Source: Sphingomonas sp. YR710
GTDB lineage: Bacteria > Pseudomonadota > Alphaproteobacteria > Sphingomonadales > Sphingomonadaceae
Assembly: GCF_900101455.1 (NCBI RefSeq)
Contig: NZ_FMZJ01000004.1
Coordinates: 124,001 to 188,000 of the forward strand
Direction of reading: 5' to 3'
DNA: 64,000 nt
The notes under the pieces were generated by a model. That model searched no databases, was not told the origin of the DNA, and was given only the letters and a program-made list of their open reading frames with translations. Position 1 is the stretch's first letter. Each line of letters starts with the position of its first letter. Shown here in pieces: positions 34,283-44,189 of the stretch. The position numbers and the translations under genes are program-made.

Positions 34283-36909
34283 CAGAATTGGGTCCCTACA
34301 TTGAACGTGAACAATTTGGTGTCGTCGCCCTTCTGCTTGAGCAGGGCCTTGGCGATATCAATCCGGAACGGGCCGAATGGTGAATTCCAGTTTACGCCGA
34401 AACCAACAGACAGGCGTGGCTTGGCGCTGCTGGAGAAATAGTCCTCGCGGAACGGTGTCTTAGGATAAATTACTCGCGTCGATCCGGTGGCCGGCTGTGA
34501 TGCCGATGTTATAGTAGTCACGCCGCTGGCGTCCGTGTCCTGCCATAGCAAAGCGCCGTTAGCGTCCGTGGCCTGCTGGTTCAGTCCAACGCTATTCGTG
34601 GCAGGCCGACGAATGCTAAATACCGAGCCGGCGTCCATGAAGATGGAAGGCCGAAGCCCCAATTCACGCGCGCCATTGCCCAAAGGCAGTTCGAGTTCGA
34701 GACGTCCCTTATAATATGCGTTACCGCCGAGAGCATCATCGGTTGTGCTCGATGTATCGGCACCCGTCGTCGTATCAAGATAGGTTCGGACCACGCGGGG
34801 CCCGACGCCGCGAATGTCGAAGCCACGCATCTGTGGTTCGCCGAGGAAGAAGCGATCGGTAAGACGGATGTCTTGGCCCAATCCCTTGATATATCCTCCT
34901 TCAAGCCCTGCCGAGAGGACAAAGCCGGATCCCAGGCCCCAATATTTATCGGCGTCGAAAGTGGTCTTGACATAGCGGACATCGCCGCCGAGCCCTGCAA
35001 AATCTTGGCTGAATACGACACGCTGGCCGCGCGTCGGTCGCAGTCGATTGTTAAGATTATCGAACACCAGCGAATAGCCGACCGATGAGGTCAGTCGCTT
35101 ACCGATCGCGTCGCACAGATAACGACCAGCTTTGTCCGAATCGCAAACACCGCTAGTGTAAAACGTCGCCTTATCAAGCGAAACGTCATCGTAACTCAGC
35201 CCATAACGCATCGCGAGCGTGATGAACTCGGTCAGCGGCACGCCGGCGCGGATCTGGAAGCCGGTGGTCGTCTGCTGATAGGTGGTATTGCGTTGATTAT
35301 TGCTGTTCAGGTTGAACGAATTGTAATCGCGGCGGAACAGATCGAAACCAACGGCGATGTTGCGATCGAACAGATAGGGCTCGGTGAAGCCGAGTTCGAC
35401 CGACTTCGAATAAGTCGAATAGCTGACGCTCGAACGTATCTCCTGGCCCTTGCCCATGAAGTTTCGTTCCTTGATCGACAGATCGACGATGAACTTCTCA
35501 AGGCTCGAATAGCCGGCCGAAACCTGCAATTCACCCGTCGACTTCTCTTCGACATTGGCCTCCAGCACGACGCGATCGGGCGCCGAGCCGGGTTTCTGTT
35601 CGACCTCGAACTTCTCCTGGAAAAAGCCGAGCGACTGGATGCGATCGCGCGAGCGCTTGACCTTGAAGCTGTTGAACGCATCGCCTTCGGACAGGCGGAA
35701 TTCGCGGCGGATCACCTTGTCCTTGGTGTGGGTATTGCCGTTGATATCGACGCGTTCGACATAGACGCGCGGCGCCTGATTGATCTTGAAGACGACACCC
35801 ATCGTCTTCGCGTCCTTATCGCGATTGAAATCGGGACGGACATCGGGGGTGAAGCCGAACAGGCCGGTCGCGTTGGTGATGGAGTCGACGGTGTCCTCCA
35901 CCATCTTCGCATTGTACCACTGCCCCTTCTTCATCGGCAGCAGATTTTTAAAATCCTTCGCCTTGATGTCGCGGATCTCGCTTTCGAGATCGACATCGCC
36001 GAATTTGTAGCGATCGCCTTCCTCCACCACATAGGTGATGATGAAGTCCTTCTTGTCCGGCGTCAGCTCGGCAACCGCGGAAACCACACGGAAATCGGCA
36101 TAGCCGTTGGTCAGGTAGAACTGGCGCATCTTCTGCTGGTCGTACGACATGCGATCGGGATCGTAGCTGGTGCCCGACGAAAAAATCTTGGTGATGCCCG
36201 TCTGCTTGGTCGCCATTTCACCGCGCAGGCGGCCATCGGAAAACTTTGTGTTGCCGATGATGTTGATCTTGCGGACCTTGGATTTGTCGCCTTCGTGAAT
36301 CTCGAAGATGATGTCGACCCGGTTCTGATCGAGCAGCACCATCTTGGGCTCGACACTGGCCGCGAACCGGCCCTGGCGGCGATACAGTTCGATGATCCGC
36401 GCGACATCGGCGCGCACCTTCGATCGTGTGAAGATCTGGCGGGCGGCGAGCTTGATCTCGGGATTGATCTTCTCGGCCTTGATCCGCTTGTTACCCTCCA
36501 GCACGATCCGGTTGATCACCGGATTTTCGCGGACCTGGATCGTAAGGTTTCCGGTGCCATCGTCGCGAATCTGCACGTCGGCGAACAATTCGGTCGCGTA
36601 GAGATCCTTCAGCGCCTGATCGAGCTGTTCGCGGGTATAAGGTTCGCCCGCGCGCAACTTGACATATGATCGCACGGTATCGGACTCGAGGCGCTGGGAG
36701 CCCGATACACCCACCGTCTTGATGATGCCGGAACCGGGCGCCACGACCGGAGCGGATGGCACGGCCCCGGCAGGCGGCACGGCCGCTGCAGGCTTGGGAG
36801 CCCCAACATCCTGGGCAAGGACCGGCTGGGCAATTCCGCCCAGCATCGTTCCGACGAGAAGCAGCGGCATGAACCGCGCCTGATGAAAATTCGTCGTCGT
36901 CGCCGTCAC
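34282..36909 (-). CDS. bamA: Outer membrane protein assembly factor BamA
   Basis: 875 residues. A signal region ending near PVLAQD is followed by a proline/alanine linker, five POTRA domains (about 60-430; VSGSQRLESDTVRSYVKL marks the first) and a 16-strand beta barrel to the terminal VGTQF. QMRGFDIRGVGPR (about residue 695) is the conserved RGF lid-loop motif. BamA inserts outer-membrane proteins. It sits between rseP and skp, as in most Proteobacteria. Confidence 0.97.
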   Translation of the reverse strand: MTATTTNFHQARFMPLLLVGTMLGGIAQPVLAQDVGAPKPAAAVPPAGAVPSAPVVAPGSGIIKTVGVSGSQRLESDTVRSYVKLRAGEPYTREQLDQALKDLYATELFADVQIRDDGTGNLTIQVRENPVINRIVLEGNKRIKAEKINPEIKLAARQIFTRSKVRADVARIIELYRRQGRFAASVEPKMVLLDQNRVDIIFEIHEGDKSKVRKINIIGNTKFSDGRLRGEMATKQTGITKIFSSGTSYDPDRMSYDQQKMRQFYLTNGYADFRVVSAVAELTPDKKDFIITYVVEEGDRYKFGDVDLESEIRDIKAKDFKNLLPMKKGQWYNAKMVEDTVDSITNATGLFGFTPDVRPDFNRDKDAKTMGVVFKINQAPRVYVERVDINGNTHTKDKVIRREFRLSEGDAFNSFKVKRSRDRIQSLGFFQEKFEVEQKPGSAPDRVVLEANVEEKSTGELQVSAGYSSLEKFIVDLSIKERNFMGKGQEIRSSVSYSTYSKSVELGFTEPYLFDRNIAVGFDLFRRDYNSFNLNSNNQRNTTYQQTTTGFQIRAGVPLTEFITLAMRYGLSYDDVSLDKATFYTSGVCDSDKAGRYLCDAIGKRLTSSVGYSLVFDNLNNRLRPTRGQRVVFSQDFAGLGGDVRYVKTTFDADKYWGLGSGFVLSAGLEGGYIKGLGQDIRLTDRFFLGEPQMRGFDIRGVGPRVVRTYLDTTTGADTSSTTDDALGGNAYYKGRLELELPLGNGARELGLRPSIFMDAGSVFSIRRPATNSVGLNQQATDANGALLWQDTDASGVTTITSASQPATGSTRVIYPKTPFREDYFSSSAKPRLSVGFGVNWNSPFGPFRIDIAKALLKQKGDDTKLFTFNVGTQF

Positions 36910-36994
36910 GCGTCCCCGCCTTCTCTAAAAATGCCGACGCCGTCTCCAGATCGCGGAAACGGTACCGCCGTGCGCATGCACTGCCCGATCATGC

Positions 36995-38128
36995 TCAACC
37001 GATCAACCCGGCAAGCCGCTCCCACGCATGGAAGGAGAGAAGATCGTTAAGCGTTACGAATATCATGAAAGACAATAATACCGCCAAACCGGACCGGAAT
37101 GCCCATTCGATCGCCCTTTCCGGCACTGGCCTTCGGGCAACGCCCTCGAACAAGTAGAAAGCAAGATGCCCCCCATCGAGCATGGGGATTGGCAACAGGT
37201 TGATGAATCCCAGATTAATCGAAATGAGCGCCATCAACAGCACGGCGTTTTTCCAGCCGAGAGTTGCTTGTTGCCCAGAGACTTGCGCGATCTTCAGCGG
37301 CCCGCCAAGTTCTTTCACAGAACGGCGCCCGCTGATAATCTGCCCCAGTGTATCGATCATCGTGCGGACGATCCCGATCGTCTGCTTCGTGGCAGCCGCC
37401 GGCAGATCGATCAGCGGAACCGGCGCGATGATCTGTTCGCCCGATATGATGCCGATCGCGCCTTTCCGGAATTCGTTGCCGAACCGATCGCGCTCGACAT
37501 CCGCGTGCGTTGTCAGCGTCAGGTTCTCCGGCCGGCCTGCGCGCAGATAATCGATACGCAAGGATTCATCGGGGCGAAAACGAACGATGTCGGCCAATTC
37601 GTCGAAGGTCTCGACAGGCCGGCCGGCGACTGCGGTAATCCGATCACCGATGTGGAGCCCCGCCGCAACGGCGGCCGACTTTTCGACTAACCCCGCCACG
37701 ATTGGCGGCGTGCGCGGTTGCCCATAAGCCGCGAAGAAGGCCATGAAGATCAGGATTGCGACAATGAAATTGGTGATTGGCCCGGCGAGCACAATCAGGA
37801 AGCGCTGCCACAAAGCCTTTGCCGGGAATGTCCGCGCCCGCTCATGCGCGGGTAGCGCCAACCATTCGGCGGTGGGCTGGCTGGCCGGATTCATGTCGCC
37901 AGCGAATTTTACATAGCCGCCCATCGGTAACCACCCAAGTTTCCAGCGGGTGCCCCGAACGTCGGTATAGCCGATAATTTCCCGCCCGAAACCGATCGAA
38001 AAAGCATCGGCCTTGACGCCGCACATGCGCCCGACCGCGTAATGCCCCAGCTCATGGAGAAAGATCAGCGGCCCTATGACCAACAGAAAAGCAAGAATAG
38101 TAAATAGGATACCGGGTTGATCTATCAT
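36995..38128 (-). CDS. rseP: Site-2 protease RseP (M50 family)
   Basis: 377 residues. Zinc motif FLHELGHYAVGR (HExxH at about 25-29) in the first membrane helix, one PDZ domain at about 120-205 (KSAAVAAGLHIGDRITAVAG), and the third metal-ligand motif LLPIPMLDGGHL (about 318) in a C-terminal helix. It cleaves anti-sigma factors and remnant signal peptides within the membrane. E. coli RseP has two PDZ domains; here I see one clear copy. Its stop-start junction with dxr is a four-base overlap. Confidence 0.95.
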   Translation of the reverse strand: MIDQPGILFTILAFLLVIGPLIFLHELGHYAVGRMCGVKADAFSIGFGREIIGYTDVRGTRWKLGWLPMGGYVKFAGDMNPASQPTAEWLALPAHERARTFPAKALWQRFLIVLAGPITNFIVAILIFMAFFAAYGQPRTPPIVAGLVEKSAAVAAGLHIGDRITAVAGRPVETFDELADIVRFRPDESLRIDYLRAGRPENLTLTTHADVERDRFGNEFRKGAIGIISGEQIIAPVPLIDLPAAATKQTIGIVRTMIDTLGQIISGRRSVKELGGPLKIAQVSGQQATLGWKNAVLLMALISINLGFINLLPIPMLDGGHLAFYLFEGVARRPVPERAIEWAFRSGLAVLLSFMIFVTLNDLLSFHAWERLAGLIG

Positions 38129-39288
38129 ACAGTCTCAAGCTCAATCACCGCTTTCGCCGTCGCGCGGGCTTCGGCATCGATCGCGAAGACGTCGTCAAGA
38201 CATGCGGGGCGCGCCGGATCGCACCGATCGAGAGCCTTGCGCACCGTGGCCGCGATATCGAGGAAACCGATCCGCCCTTCGAGGAAGGCCGCCACCGCTA
38301 CTTCATTCGCGGCGTTGAGCACGGCCGGCCGTGCACCGCCTGCCGCAAGCGCTTCATGCGCCAGCGCCAGCGCCGGAAAACGTTCAAGATCGGGCGCCTG
38401 AAACTCGAGCCGGCTGAGGGCCGCCAGATCCAGCGGCTTGCACGGCGTGGGCATCCGCGCCGGCCAAGCCAGGCAGTGCGCGATCGGCGTGCGCATATCG
38501 GGTGTGCCGAGCTGGGCAATTACAGATCCGTCAATATATTCGACGAGCGCGTGTACCACCGATTGCGGGTGGACGATCGCGTCGAACTGGTCGGCCCGAA
38601 GCGGGAACAGGTGAAAGGCCTCGATCAATTCGAGCCCTTTGTTCATCAACGTTGCCGAATCGACCGAAATTTTCGCGCCCATGGACCAGTTCGGATGCTT
38701 CACTGCCTGCGCCGGCGTGACGCTGCGCATCGCCTCGAGCGACCAGTCGCGAAACGGACCGCCGCTGGCGGTCAGTGTGACTTTGCGGATCCGCTCGGGC
38801 GCAGCGGCGTCGAAGCACTGAAAGATCGCATTATGCTCCGAATCGACCGGCAGGATCGTCGCGGCGTACCGGCGCGCAGCGTCTGTCATCAAATCGCCGG
38901 CAGAGACGAGCGATTCCTTGTTCGCAAAGGCCACCACGCCGCCGGTTTCGAGCGCCGCCATCACGGGCTTCAGCCCGGCGATGCCGACAATCGCCGCCAT
39001 CGTCCAGTCGGCAGGGCGGCCGGCGGCCTCCATGATCGCCCCCTGCCCCGCGCCAACCTGCGTGGAGGTTCCGGCCAACGCGTCGCGAAGCTTGCCATAG
39101 AGGGCCTCGTCGCCAATGGCCGCGAAAGCCGCACCGGTTCTTCGGGCTGCGGCCGCAAGCCCTTTGACATCGCGTTGCGCCGTCAGCGCCTCGACACGGA
39201 ATTCCTGCGGATTGCGCTCGACCAGATCGAGCGTCGATGTACCGATCGATCCGGTTGCCCCCAATATGCTGATCTTACGCTGGTGCAT
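38125..39288 (-). CDS. dxr: 1-deoxy-D-xylulose 5-phosphate reductoisomerase
   Basis: 387 residues. NADPH motif ISILGATGSIGTSTLDL (about 6-22), metal-binding DSEHNAIFQ (about 150-158, the conserved D-x-E) and TASGGPFRDW plus HPNWSMGAKISVDSATLMNK in the catalytic domain. It catalyses the first committed step of the MEP isoprenoid pathway, upstream of undecaprenyl phosphate made by uppS in the same cluster. The start at 39288 overlaps the cdsA stop by 14 bases; the longer frame to 39369 is rejected. Confidence 0.97.
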   Translation of the reverse strand: MHQRKISILGATGSIGTSTLDLVERNPQEFRVEALTAQRDVKGLAAAARRTGAAFAAIGDEALYGKLRDALAGTSTQVGAGQGAIMEAAGRPADWTMAAIVGIAGLKPVMAALETGGVVAFANKESLVSAGDLMTDAARRYAATILPVDSEHNAIFQCFDAAAPERIRKVTLTASGGPFRDWSLEAMRSVTPAQAVKHPNWSMGAKISVDSATLMNKGLELIEAFHLFPLRADQFDAIVHPQSVVHALVEYIDGSVIAQLGTPDMRTPIAHCLAWPARMPTPCKPLDLAALSRLEFQAPDLERFPALALAHEALAAGGARPAVLNAANEVAVAAFLEGRIGFLDIAATVRKALDRCDPARPACLDDVFAIDAEARATAKAVIELETV

Positions 39289-40084
39289 AAAGCATTCCCG
39301 TCGCCACCCCTGCCGCCACCAATATGGCGACAGGTACCACCCCGTCCAGTCGATCCAGCGCGCCACCATGTCCGGGCAGCAATTTGCCGCTGTCCTTGAC
39401 CCCGGATCGCCGTTTCAGCCAGCTTTCGAAAAGATCGCCGCCCTGCGCCGCTACCGCAAGCGGCGCACCTAGCAGCCAGAAGATGTGCGGCAGCTGAACC
39501 ATCCATCCCAGTGCACCGCCGATCAGCTGGGCCGCGATCATGCCACCGATCAGCCCCGCCCAAGTCTTGTTGGGGCTTAGCCGGGGCGCGAGCTTTGGTC
39601 CGCCGATCGCCCGCCCGGCAAAATAGGCGCCGATATCGGTCGCCCAGACGATCACAAGCGTCCAAAGCGCGAGCCACAGCCCCTGATCCTGCTGCCGCAG
39701 ATAGATCAAAGACAATGCAGGGAGCACCACGTACAGCAGCCCCCCACCCAAACGTGCGCTGAAGGTGACCACCGCCAGCAGGATCGCACATGTGCCGGCC
39801 AGATCGACCGCCTGAACGGCAAGCAGCCTTTGCCAGCTCGCAAAATAGCCATGGTCGACGAACAGCAAGGCATAAGCCTGCATCGCCGCGACCAGCAGCA
39901 AGGCCAACACCAGTTTCCAGCGCGCCGCCTTCATCATGCTCGCCCACTCGAACATCATCGCCAAAGCGAGCAACGATATCAGCGCCCAGAAGGCGAGGCC
40001 GCCCAGCGCCAATGCGCCGAGCGCGACAATTGCCATGATCACGCCCGAAATGACGCGCGTGCGCAGTTCGGAGTTGGCGGCCAT
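39275..40084 (-). CDS. cdsA: Phosphatidate cytidylyltransferase
   Basis: 269 residues with eight or so membrane helices and the CTP_transf_1 signature near the C-terminus (SWLKRRSGVKDSGKLLPGHG, continuing GGALDRLDG). It makes CDP-diacylglycerol, the precursor for phosphatidylserine (pssA at 44462) and other phospholipids. The ATG at 40084 gives MAANSELRTR; the upstream extension to 40201 overlaps uppS and lacks family similarity. Confidence 0.94.
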   Translation of the reverse strand: MAANSELRTRVISGVIMAIVALGALALGGLAFWALISLLALAMMFEWASMMKAARWKLVLALLLVAAMQAYALLFVDHGYFASWQRLLAVQAVDLAGTCAILLAVVTFSARLGGGLLYVVLPALSLIYLRQQDQGLWLALWTLVIVWATDIGAYFAGRAIGGPKLAPRLSPNKTWAGLIGGMIAAQLIGGALGWMVQLPHIFWLLGAPLAVAAQGGDLFESWLKRRSGVKDSGKLLPGHGGALDRLDGVVPVAILVAAGVATGMLYAPA

Positions 40085-40091
40085 TTTCGGG

Positions 40092-40838
40092 TCAGCGACC
40101 GCCGAAGCGGCGTTCCCGCGCGCCAAAGTCGGCGATCGCGGCAGCCAGCTTCTCGCCGTCGAAATCCGGCCATAATGTGTCGACGAACAGCAATTCGGCA
40201 TAAGCCGCCTGCCAGAGGAGGAAATTCGAAAGGCGCTTCTCGCCCGATGTCCGGATTAGCAGATCGAGCGGTGGCAGGCCGTTGGTATCGAGCCGCGATT
40301 CGATCGCGTCGACATCGATCTCATCCGGCGCGAGGCGCCCGTCTGCGACGGCGCGAGCGATATCCCGAACCGCGCGCACCATCTCATCCTGCGAACCATA
40401 ATTGAGCGCCAGCACGAAATTGAGGCGGCTATTGCCGGCAGTCTTGCGAATACCTTCCTCAATCAGCACCACAAGATCCTGATCCAAGCCATTGATATCA
40501 CCAATGGATGTCAGCCGAACTCCATTACGATGCAAATCTTCGATCTCGTTGCGCAGATAATGCCGCAACAGACCCATCAGATCGGATACCTCGCCGGGCG
40601 TCCGCCGCCAATTCTCCGACGAAAAAGCATAAAGCGTCAGAACCTGCAGCCCCATGTCGGCTGCAGCCCGCACGGTTTTGCGAACGGCCTCGGCGCCGGC
40701 CCGATGTCCGGCAACCCGGGGCAGAAAGCGCCTTTTGGCCCAACGGCCATTGCCATCCATGATGATCGCCACATGGCGTGGCCCTACCCCCGTGCTATCC
40801 ACGGCATTAGCGGCAGAGCTGGCCGAAAGGCCCGTCAC
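40092..40838 (-). CDS. uppS: Undecaprenyl diphosphate synthase
   Basis: 248 residues of the cis-prenyltransferase family. Catalytic Asp in [16 protein letters not shown] (about 22-37), [20 protein letters not shown] and [20 protein letters not shown] (about 200) are all family hallmarks. It makes the C55 carrier for peptidoglycan and surface glycans. The four-base overlap with frr upstream indicates coupled translation. Confidence 0.96.
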   Translation of the reverse strand: MTGLSASSAANAVDSTGVGPRHVAIIMDGNGRWAKRRFLPRVAGHRAGAEAVRKTVRAAADMGLQVLTLYAFSSENWRRTPGEVSDLMGLLRHYLRNEIEDLHRNGVRLTSIGDINGLDQDLVVLIEEGIRKTAGNSRLNFVLALNYGSQDEMVRAVRDIARAVADGRLAPDEIDVDAIESRLDTNGLPPLDLLIRTSGEKRLSNFLLWQAAYAELLFVDTLWPDFDGEKLAAAIADFGARERRFGGR

Positions 40839-41392
40839 TTGTTCAGGATTTCCTTTTCCTTCGCCGTGGCTGCCGAATCGATTTCGGCGATAGTGGCGTC
40901 CGTCAACTTCTGAACCTCGGTTTCGCGACGCTTCCGCTCATCCTCGCTGATCTCGCCCTTCTTTTCGTCGACCTTCAGCGAGTCCATACCATCACGGCGG
41001 ACGTTGCGAACTGCAACGCGCGCCTTTTCGGCATATTGGCTGGCCAGCTTGGCGAGCTCCTTGCGGCGCTCCTCGGTCAGATCGGGGATCGGCAGGCGCA
41101 ACGTCTGACCATCCATGATCGGATTGAGGCCGAGCCCCGCCGATCGGATCGCCTTGTCGGCAGGGCCGACGTTGGAACGGTCCCACACCTGCACCGAGAG
41201 CATGCGGGGCTCGGGCGCGGTCACGGTCGCGATCTGGTTCAGCGGCATATGCGCACCATATACCTCAACCGTCACCGGATCGAGCAGATTGACCGATGCA
41301 CGGCCCGTCCGCAATCCGACGAGATCGCTCTTGAGCGATTCGACCGCGCCAGCCATGCGGCGCTCGAGATCGGACTTGTTGAATGCGGCCAT
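40835..41392 (-). CDS. frr: Ribosome recycling factor
   Basis: 185 residues, the standard length. [20 protein letters not shown] at the N-terminal helix, [19 protein letters not shown] in the beta domain, and [20 protein letters not shown] in the C-terminal helix are typical. It splits post-termination ribosomes together with EF-G. AGGAGAAAA-like purines precede the start at 41392, which is also the family start. Confidence 0.97.
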   Translation of the reverse strand: MAAFNKSDLERRMAGAVESLKSDLVGLRTGRASVNLLDPVTVEVYGAHMPLNQIATVTAPEPRMLSVQVWDRSNVGPADKAIRSAGLGLNPIMDGQTLRLPIPDLTEERRKELAKLASQYAEKARVAVRNVRRDGMDSLKVDEKKGEISEDERKRRETEVQKLTDATIAEIDSAATAKEKEILNK

Positions 41393-41405
41393 TATCGTTT
41401 TCTCC

Positions 41406-42119
41406 TCAATTTTGCACGACCGTGGCGATGCCTTCACCCGCGAGCACCCGAGCCAGATTGCCCTCCTCGCGAATGTTGAAAACGACGATCGGAATATCAT
41501 TGTCGCGGCACAACGCGATCGCGCTCGCGTCCATCACCTTCAGGTCATCAGACAGCACCCGGTTGAAGGTTACGCTGTCATAACGCGTGGCGGTCGGAAC
41601 CTTTTTCGGATCGGCATCGTAAACACCGTCGACCGACGTGCCCTTGAACAGGGCATCGCAGCCCATCTCGGCCGCCCGCAGCGCCGCGGCACTGTCGGTG
41701 GTGAAATAGGGATTGCCGGTGCCCGCCGCGAAGATGACGATCCGCTTCTTTTCCATGTGGCGCTCGGCGCGGCGACGGATGAAGGGCTCGCACACCGTGT
41801 TCATCGGGATGGCCGACTGCACGCGCGTATCGACACCGATCTGTTCGAGCGCATTCTGGACGGCAAGCGCGTTCATGACGGTCGCGAGCATGCCCATATA
41901 ATCGGCGCTCGTGCGATCAAAGCCTTTGGCCGCGGCCGCCAGCCCCCGGAAAATATTGCCGCCGCCCACGACGAGGCATAGCTCATGCTCTTTGGCGACG
42001 CCGGCAATTTCCTTGGCAACGCGGGCCACCGTGTCGGGATCGATGCCGAATTGTCCGCTTCCCATCAGCACTTCGCCGGACAGCTTCAGCAGGATACGAT
42101 TGAAGCGCGGGCGTGACAT
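41406..42119 (-). CDS. pyrH: Uridylate kinase
   Basis: 237 residues of the amino-acid-kinase fold. [13 protein letters not shown] (about 8-20) is the phosphate-binding loop, [11 protein letters not shown] (about 55-65) and [20 protein letters not shown] (about 135-155) bind UMP/ATP. It phosphorylates UMP to UDP. It lies 13 bases before frr and after a terminator that separates it from tsf, so it may start a new transcript for the frr-uppS-cdsA-dxr-rseP-bamA run. The start at 42119 gives the family N-terminus [10 protein letters not shown]. Confidence 0.97.
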   Translation of the reverse strand: MSRPRFNRILLKLSGEVLMGSGQFGIDPDTVARVAKEIAGVAKEHELCLVVGGGNIFRGLAAAAKGFDRTSADYMGMLATVMNALAVQNALEQIGVDTRVQSAIPMNTVCEPFIRRRAERHMEKKRIVIFAAGTGNPYFTTDSAAALRAAEMGCDALFKGTSVDGVYDADPKKVPTATRYDSVTFNRVLSDDLKVMDASAIALCRDNDIPIVVFNIREEGNLARVLAGEGIATVVQN

Positions 42120-42208
42120 AAGCGAGGCGGTCCTCTTGGTCTGCTGTCGGGAGGGCTGGCGCGGCACCTTAGTGGCGGCTTTCGTGCCTGCCAAGCGGGC
42201 ATGAAAAA

Positions 42209-42247
42209 CGGCCCGCCTCACCGGTTGGAAAACCGGGAAGCGGGCCG
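42209..42247 (-). terminator. Rho-independent terminator between tsf and pyrH
   Basis: CGGCCCGC / GCGGGCCG stem with an inner CCGGTT/AACCGG stem; read leftward it is followed by TTTTTC. It lies 13 bases after the tsf stop. Confidence 0.8.
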
Positions 42248-42259
42248 CTATTGGCGCGT

Positions 42260-43192
42260 TCAGGCCTTGACGGTGCCCGCTGCCGCCGCGACTTCCGCTG
42301 CGAAGTCGCTCGTCGCCTTCTCGATGCCTTCGCCGAGCTGGAAGCGAACATAGTCCTTCAGCACGATCGAACCACCGGCCGCCTTGGCAGCAGCAGCCAC
42401 GACCTGGGCGATCGGAGTCTTGTTGTCGATCACGAACACCTGGCTGAGCAGCGCATTCTCCTTGCGGAATTTTGCGACCGAGCCCTCGACCATCTTCTCG
42501 ATGATGTTGGCGGGCTTGCCCGATTCGGCGGCCTTCTCGGTGGCGATCGCGCGCTCGCGCTCGATCAGCTCAGGATCGAGATCGGCTTCGTTCAGCGCCT
42601 GCGGGAAAGCGGCCGCGATGTGCATCGCCAACTGCTTGCCGAGCGCAGTCATCGCGTCAGCCGGCGCATCGCCTTCAAGCGCAACGAGCACGCCGATCTT
42701 GCCGAGGCCCGGGGCCGCGGCGTTGTGGACATAAGGCACGACCGCGCCCTGGCTCACTTCTACGACCTTTGCACGACGCAGCGCCTGATTCTCGCCGATC
42801 GTGGCAATGTTCGAGGTCAACTTCTCGATGACAGTGCCGCCACCCGGATAGCCGGCCGCCGCCAATTCGGCGATCTCGCTGCCCGTGGACAAAGCGAGGG
42901 CCGAAACGGTACGGACGAAATCCTGGAACTGCTCGTTCTTCGCGACGAAATCGGTTTCCGAATTCACTTCGACGGCGGCGCCCTTCAGGCCCTCAACGGC
43001 AACGCCGACGAGACCTTCGGCAGCCGTGCGGCCGGACTTCTTGGCGGCGGTGGCGAGGCCCTTGGTGCGCAGCCAGTCGATCGCGGCTTCCATGTCGCCA
43101 CCATTTTCGGTGAGCGCCTTCTTGCAGTCCATCATGCCGGCGCCCGAGCGCTCGCGCAGATCCTTGACGGCAGCAGCGGTGATGTCCGCCAT
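42260..43192 (-). CDS. tsf: Elongation factor Ts
   Basis: 310 residues. The UBA-like N-terminus ([20 protein letters not shown]) and the Tu-contacting motif [15 protein letters not shown] (about 80) are characteristic. It is the nucleotide exchange factor for EF-Tu. The start at 43192 gives the family N-terminus MADIT; the long in-frame extension to 43429 overlaps rpsB antisense-free sequence without similarity. Confidence 0.98.
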   Translation of the reverse strand: MADITAAAVKDLRERSGAGMMDCKKALTENGGDMEAAIDWLRTKGLATAAKKSGRTAAEGLVGVAVEGLKGAAVEVNSETDFVAKNEQFQDFVRTVSALALSTGSEIAELAAAGYPGGGTVIEKLTSNIATIGENQALRRAKVVEVSQGAVVPYVHNAAAPGLGKIGVLVALEGDAPADAMTALGKQLAMHIAAAFPQALNEADLDPELIERERAIATEKAAESGKPANIIEKMVEGSVAKFRKENALLSQVFVIDNKTPIAQVVAAAAKAAGGSIVLKDYVRFQLGEGIEKATSDFAAEVAAAAGTVKA

Positions 43193-43220
43193 ATCTTGTC
43201 CTTTCTCACATTCATGCGGC

Positions 43221-43276
43221 AAGGGGTGACGTCTCCGCCACCCCTTCCGTGTGTATAAAGCCGTCAGATGACGGCT
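43221..43276 (-). promoter_or_regulatory. Two hairpins in the rpsB-tsf intergenic region
   Basis: AGCCGTCA/TGACGGCT (43259-43276) and AAGGGGTG/CACCCCTT (43221-43246) are perfect 8-base inverted repeats. Leftward, the first is followed by TTTATAC, so it could terminate or attenuate; the second lies between it and the tsf start. The pair could set the ratio of S2 to EF-Ts, or act as an mRNA end after rpsB. Confidence 0.5.
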
Positions 43277-43286
43277 GTGCGGCCGA

Positions 43287-44039
43287 TCAGGCCAGCGCTT
43301 CTTCCACCGGCGGCTCGACGGCAGCGCCGAAATCTTCGCCACGGACGACCCGGCTGTCATTGCCGCCGCGGGTGGCGGCTTCGGCGATCGCATCGCAATA
43401 AAGGCGAATTGCGCGGGCTGCGTCATCATTGGCCGGAATCGGGAAAGCGATACCGTCCGGGCTGACGTTCGAATCGAGGATCGCGACGACCGGAATACCG
43501 AGCGTATTGGCTTCCTTGATCGCCAGCTCTTCCTTGTTGGCGTCGATCACGAACATCACGTCCGGAATGCCGCCCATGTCGCGAATGCCGCCCAGCGACA
43601 ATTCGAACTTGTCGCGCTCACGGGTGAGCTGCAGCACCTCCTTCTTGGTGAGGCCGTGCGTGTCGCCCGAAAGCTGCTCTTCGAGCTGCTTGAAGCGCTT
43701 GATCGAGCCCGAGATCGTCTTCCAGTTGGTGAGCATGCCGCCCAGCCAGCGATGGTTGACATAATGCTGGCCCGAACGGCGGGCAGCCTCAGCGATCGGC
43801 TCCTGCGCCTGGCGCTTGGTGCCGACGAGCAGAACCTTGCCGCCATGGGCGACGGTCTGCGCGACGAAATCGAGCGCGCGCGCGAAAAGCGGCACGGTCT
43901 GCGAAAGATCAATGATGTGAACGCCGTTGCGATCGCCGAACAGATACGGCTTCATCTTCGGATTCCAGCGGTGCGTCTGGTGGCCGAAATGTGCGCCGGC
44001 GTCGAGCAACGCCTGCATGGAGACGGTGGGAGCCGCCAT
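43287..44039 (-). CDS. rpsB: 30S ribosomal protein S2
   Basis: 250 residues. [20 protein letters not shown] (about 12-31), [17 protein letters not shown] and [10 protein letters not shown] (about 92) are invariant S2 segments; the C-terminal tail is acidic. GGAG lies 8 bases before the ATG (AAGGAGAAAATCCTATG). It heads the leftward rpsB-tsf transcript and has a structured leader just upstream. Confidence 0.98.
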   Translation of the reverse strand: MAAPTVSMQALLDAGAHFGHQTHRWNPKMKPYLFGDRNGVHIIDLSQTVPLFARALDFVAQTVAHGGKVLLVGTKRQAQEPIAEAARRSGQHYVNHRWLGGMLTNWKTISGSIKRFKQLEEQLSGDTHGLTKKEVLQLTRERDKFELSLGGIRDMGGIPDVMFVIDANKEELAIKEANTLGIPVVAILDSNVSPDGIAFPIPANDDAARAIRLYCDAIAEAATRGGNDSRVVRGEDFGAAVEPPVEEALA

Positions 44040-44069
44040 AGGATTTTCTCCTTACCCGGTTTGAACCTC

Positions 44070-44116
44070 TGTGGGGCGGGAACCGGGAAACCCGGCACCG
44101 GTATGGATGCCCCACA
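44070..44116 (-). promoter_or_regulatory. Structured 5' leader of rpsB
   Basis: A perfect 8-base outer stem (TGTGGGGC 44070-44077 with GCCCCACA 44109-44116) encloses a CCGGG-AAA-CCCGG hairpin (44083-44095), and a CCGGG further downstream (about 44056) could compete for pairing. It ends about 17 bases before the Shine-Dalgarno. S2 is known to repress its own mRNA through a leader in some bacteria, so this may be an autoregulatory site. Upstream, TTGATT (44160-44155) and TAAGAG (44137-44132) with 17-base spacing could be a weak promoter. Confidence 0.45.
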
Positions 44117-44174
44117 TGTGGAATGGGCGCGCTCTTATGCGACCTGCCGTGCGAAATCAAGGCTTGACGAACAG

Positions 44175-44189
44175 GAACAAATCATGAAC
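44175..44189 (+). promoter_or_regulatory. Candidate SOS (LexA) box upstream of a small membrane protein gene
   Basis: GAAC-N7-GAAC, the alphaproteobacterial LexA consensus. With flanks it reads GAACAA-N5-GAACAT, the same extended pattern as the recA box at 54159. It lies 92 bases upstream of the ATG at 44281 in the gap between divergent rpsB and the small gene. The core alone would be expected about twice per 64 kb by chance, so the shared flanks and position matter. Confidence 0.45.

Noticed and set aside
35293-36669. 458-residue plus-strand frame
   Set aside because: Antisense of bamA; sequence is repetitive in I, D, R and L with no motif.
41601-41626. GGAAC-N17-CGTA inside pyrH
   Set aside because: Last base deviates and it lies inside a coding gene with no target downstream on that strand.
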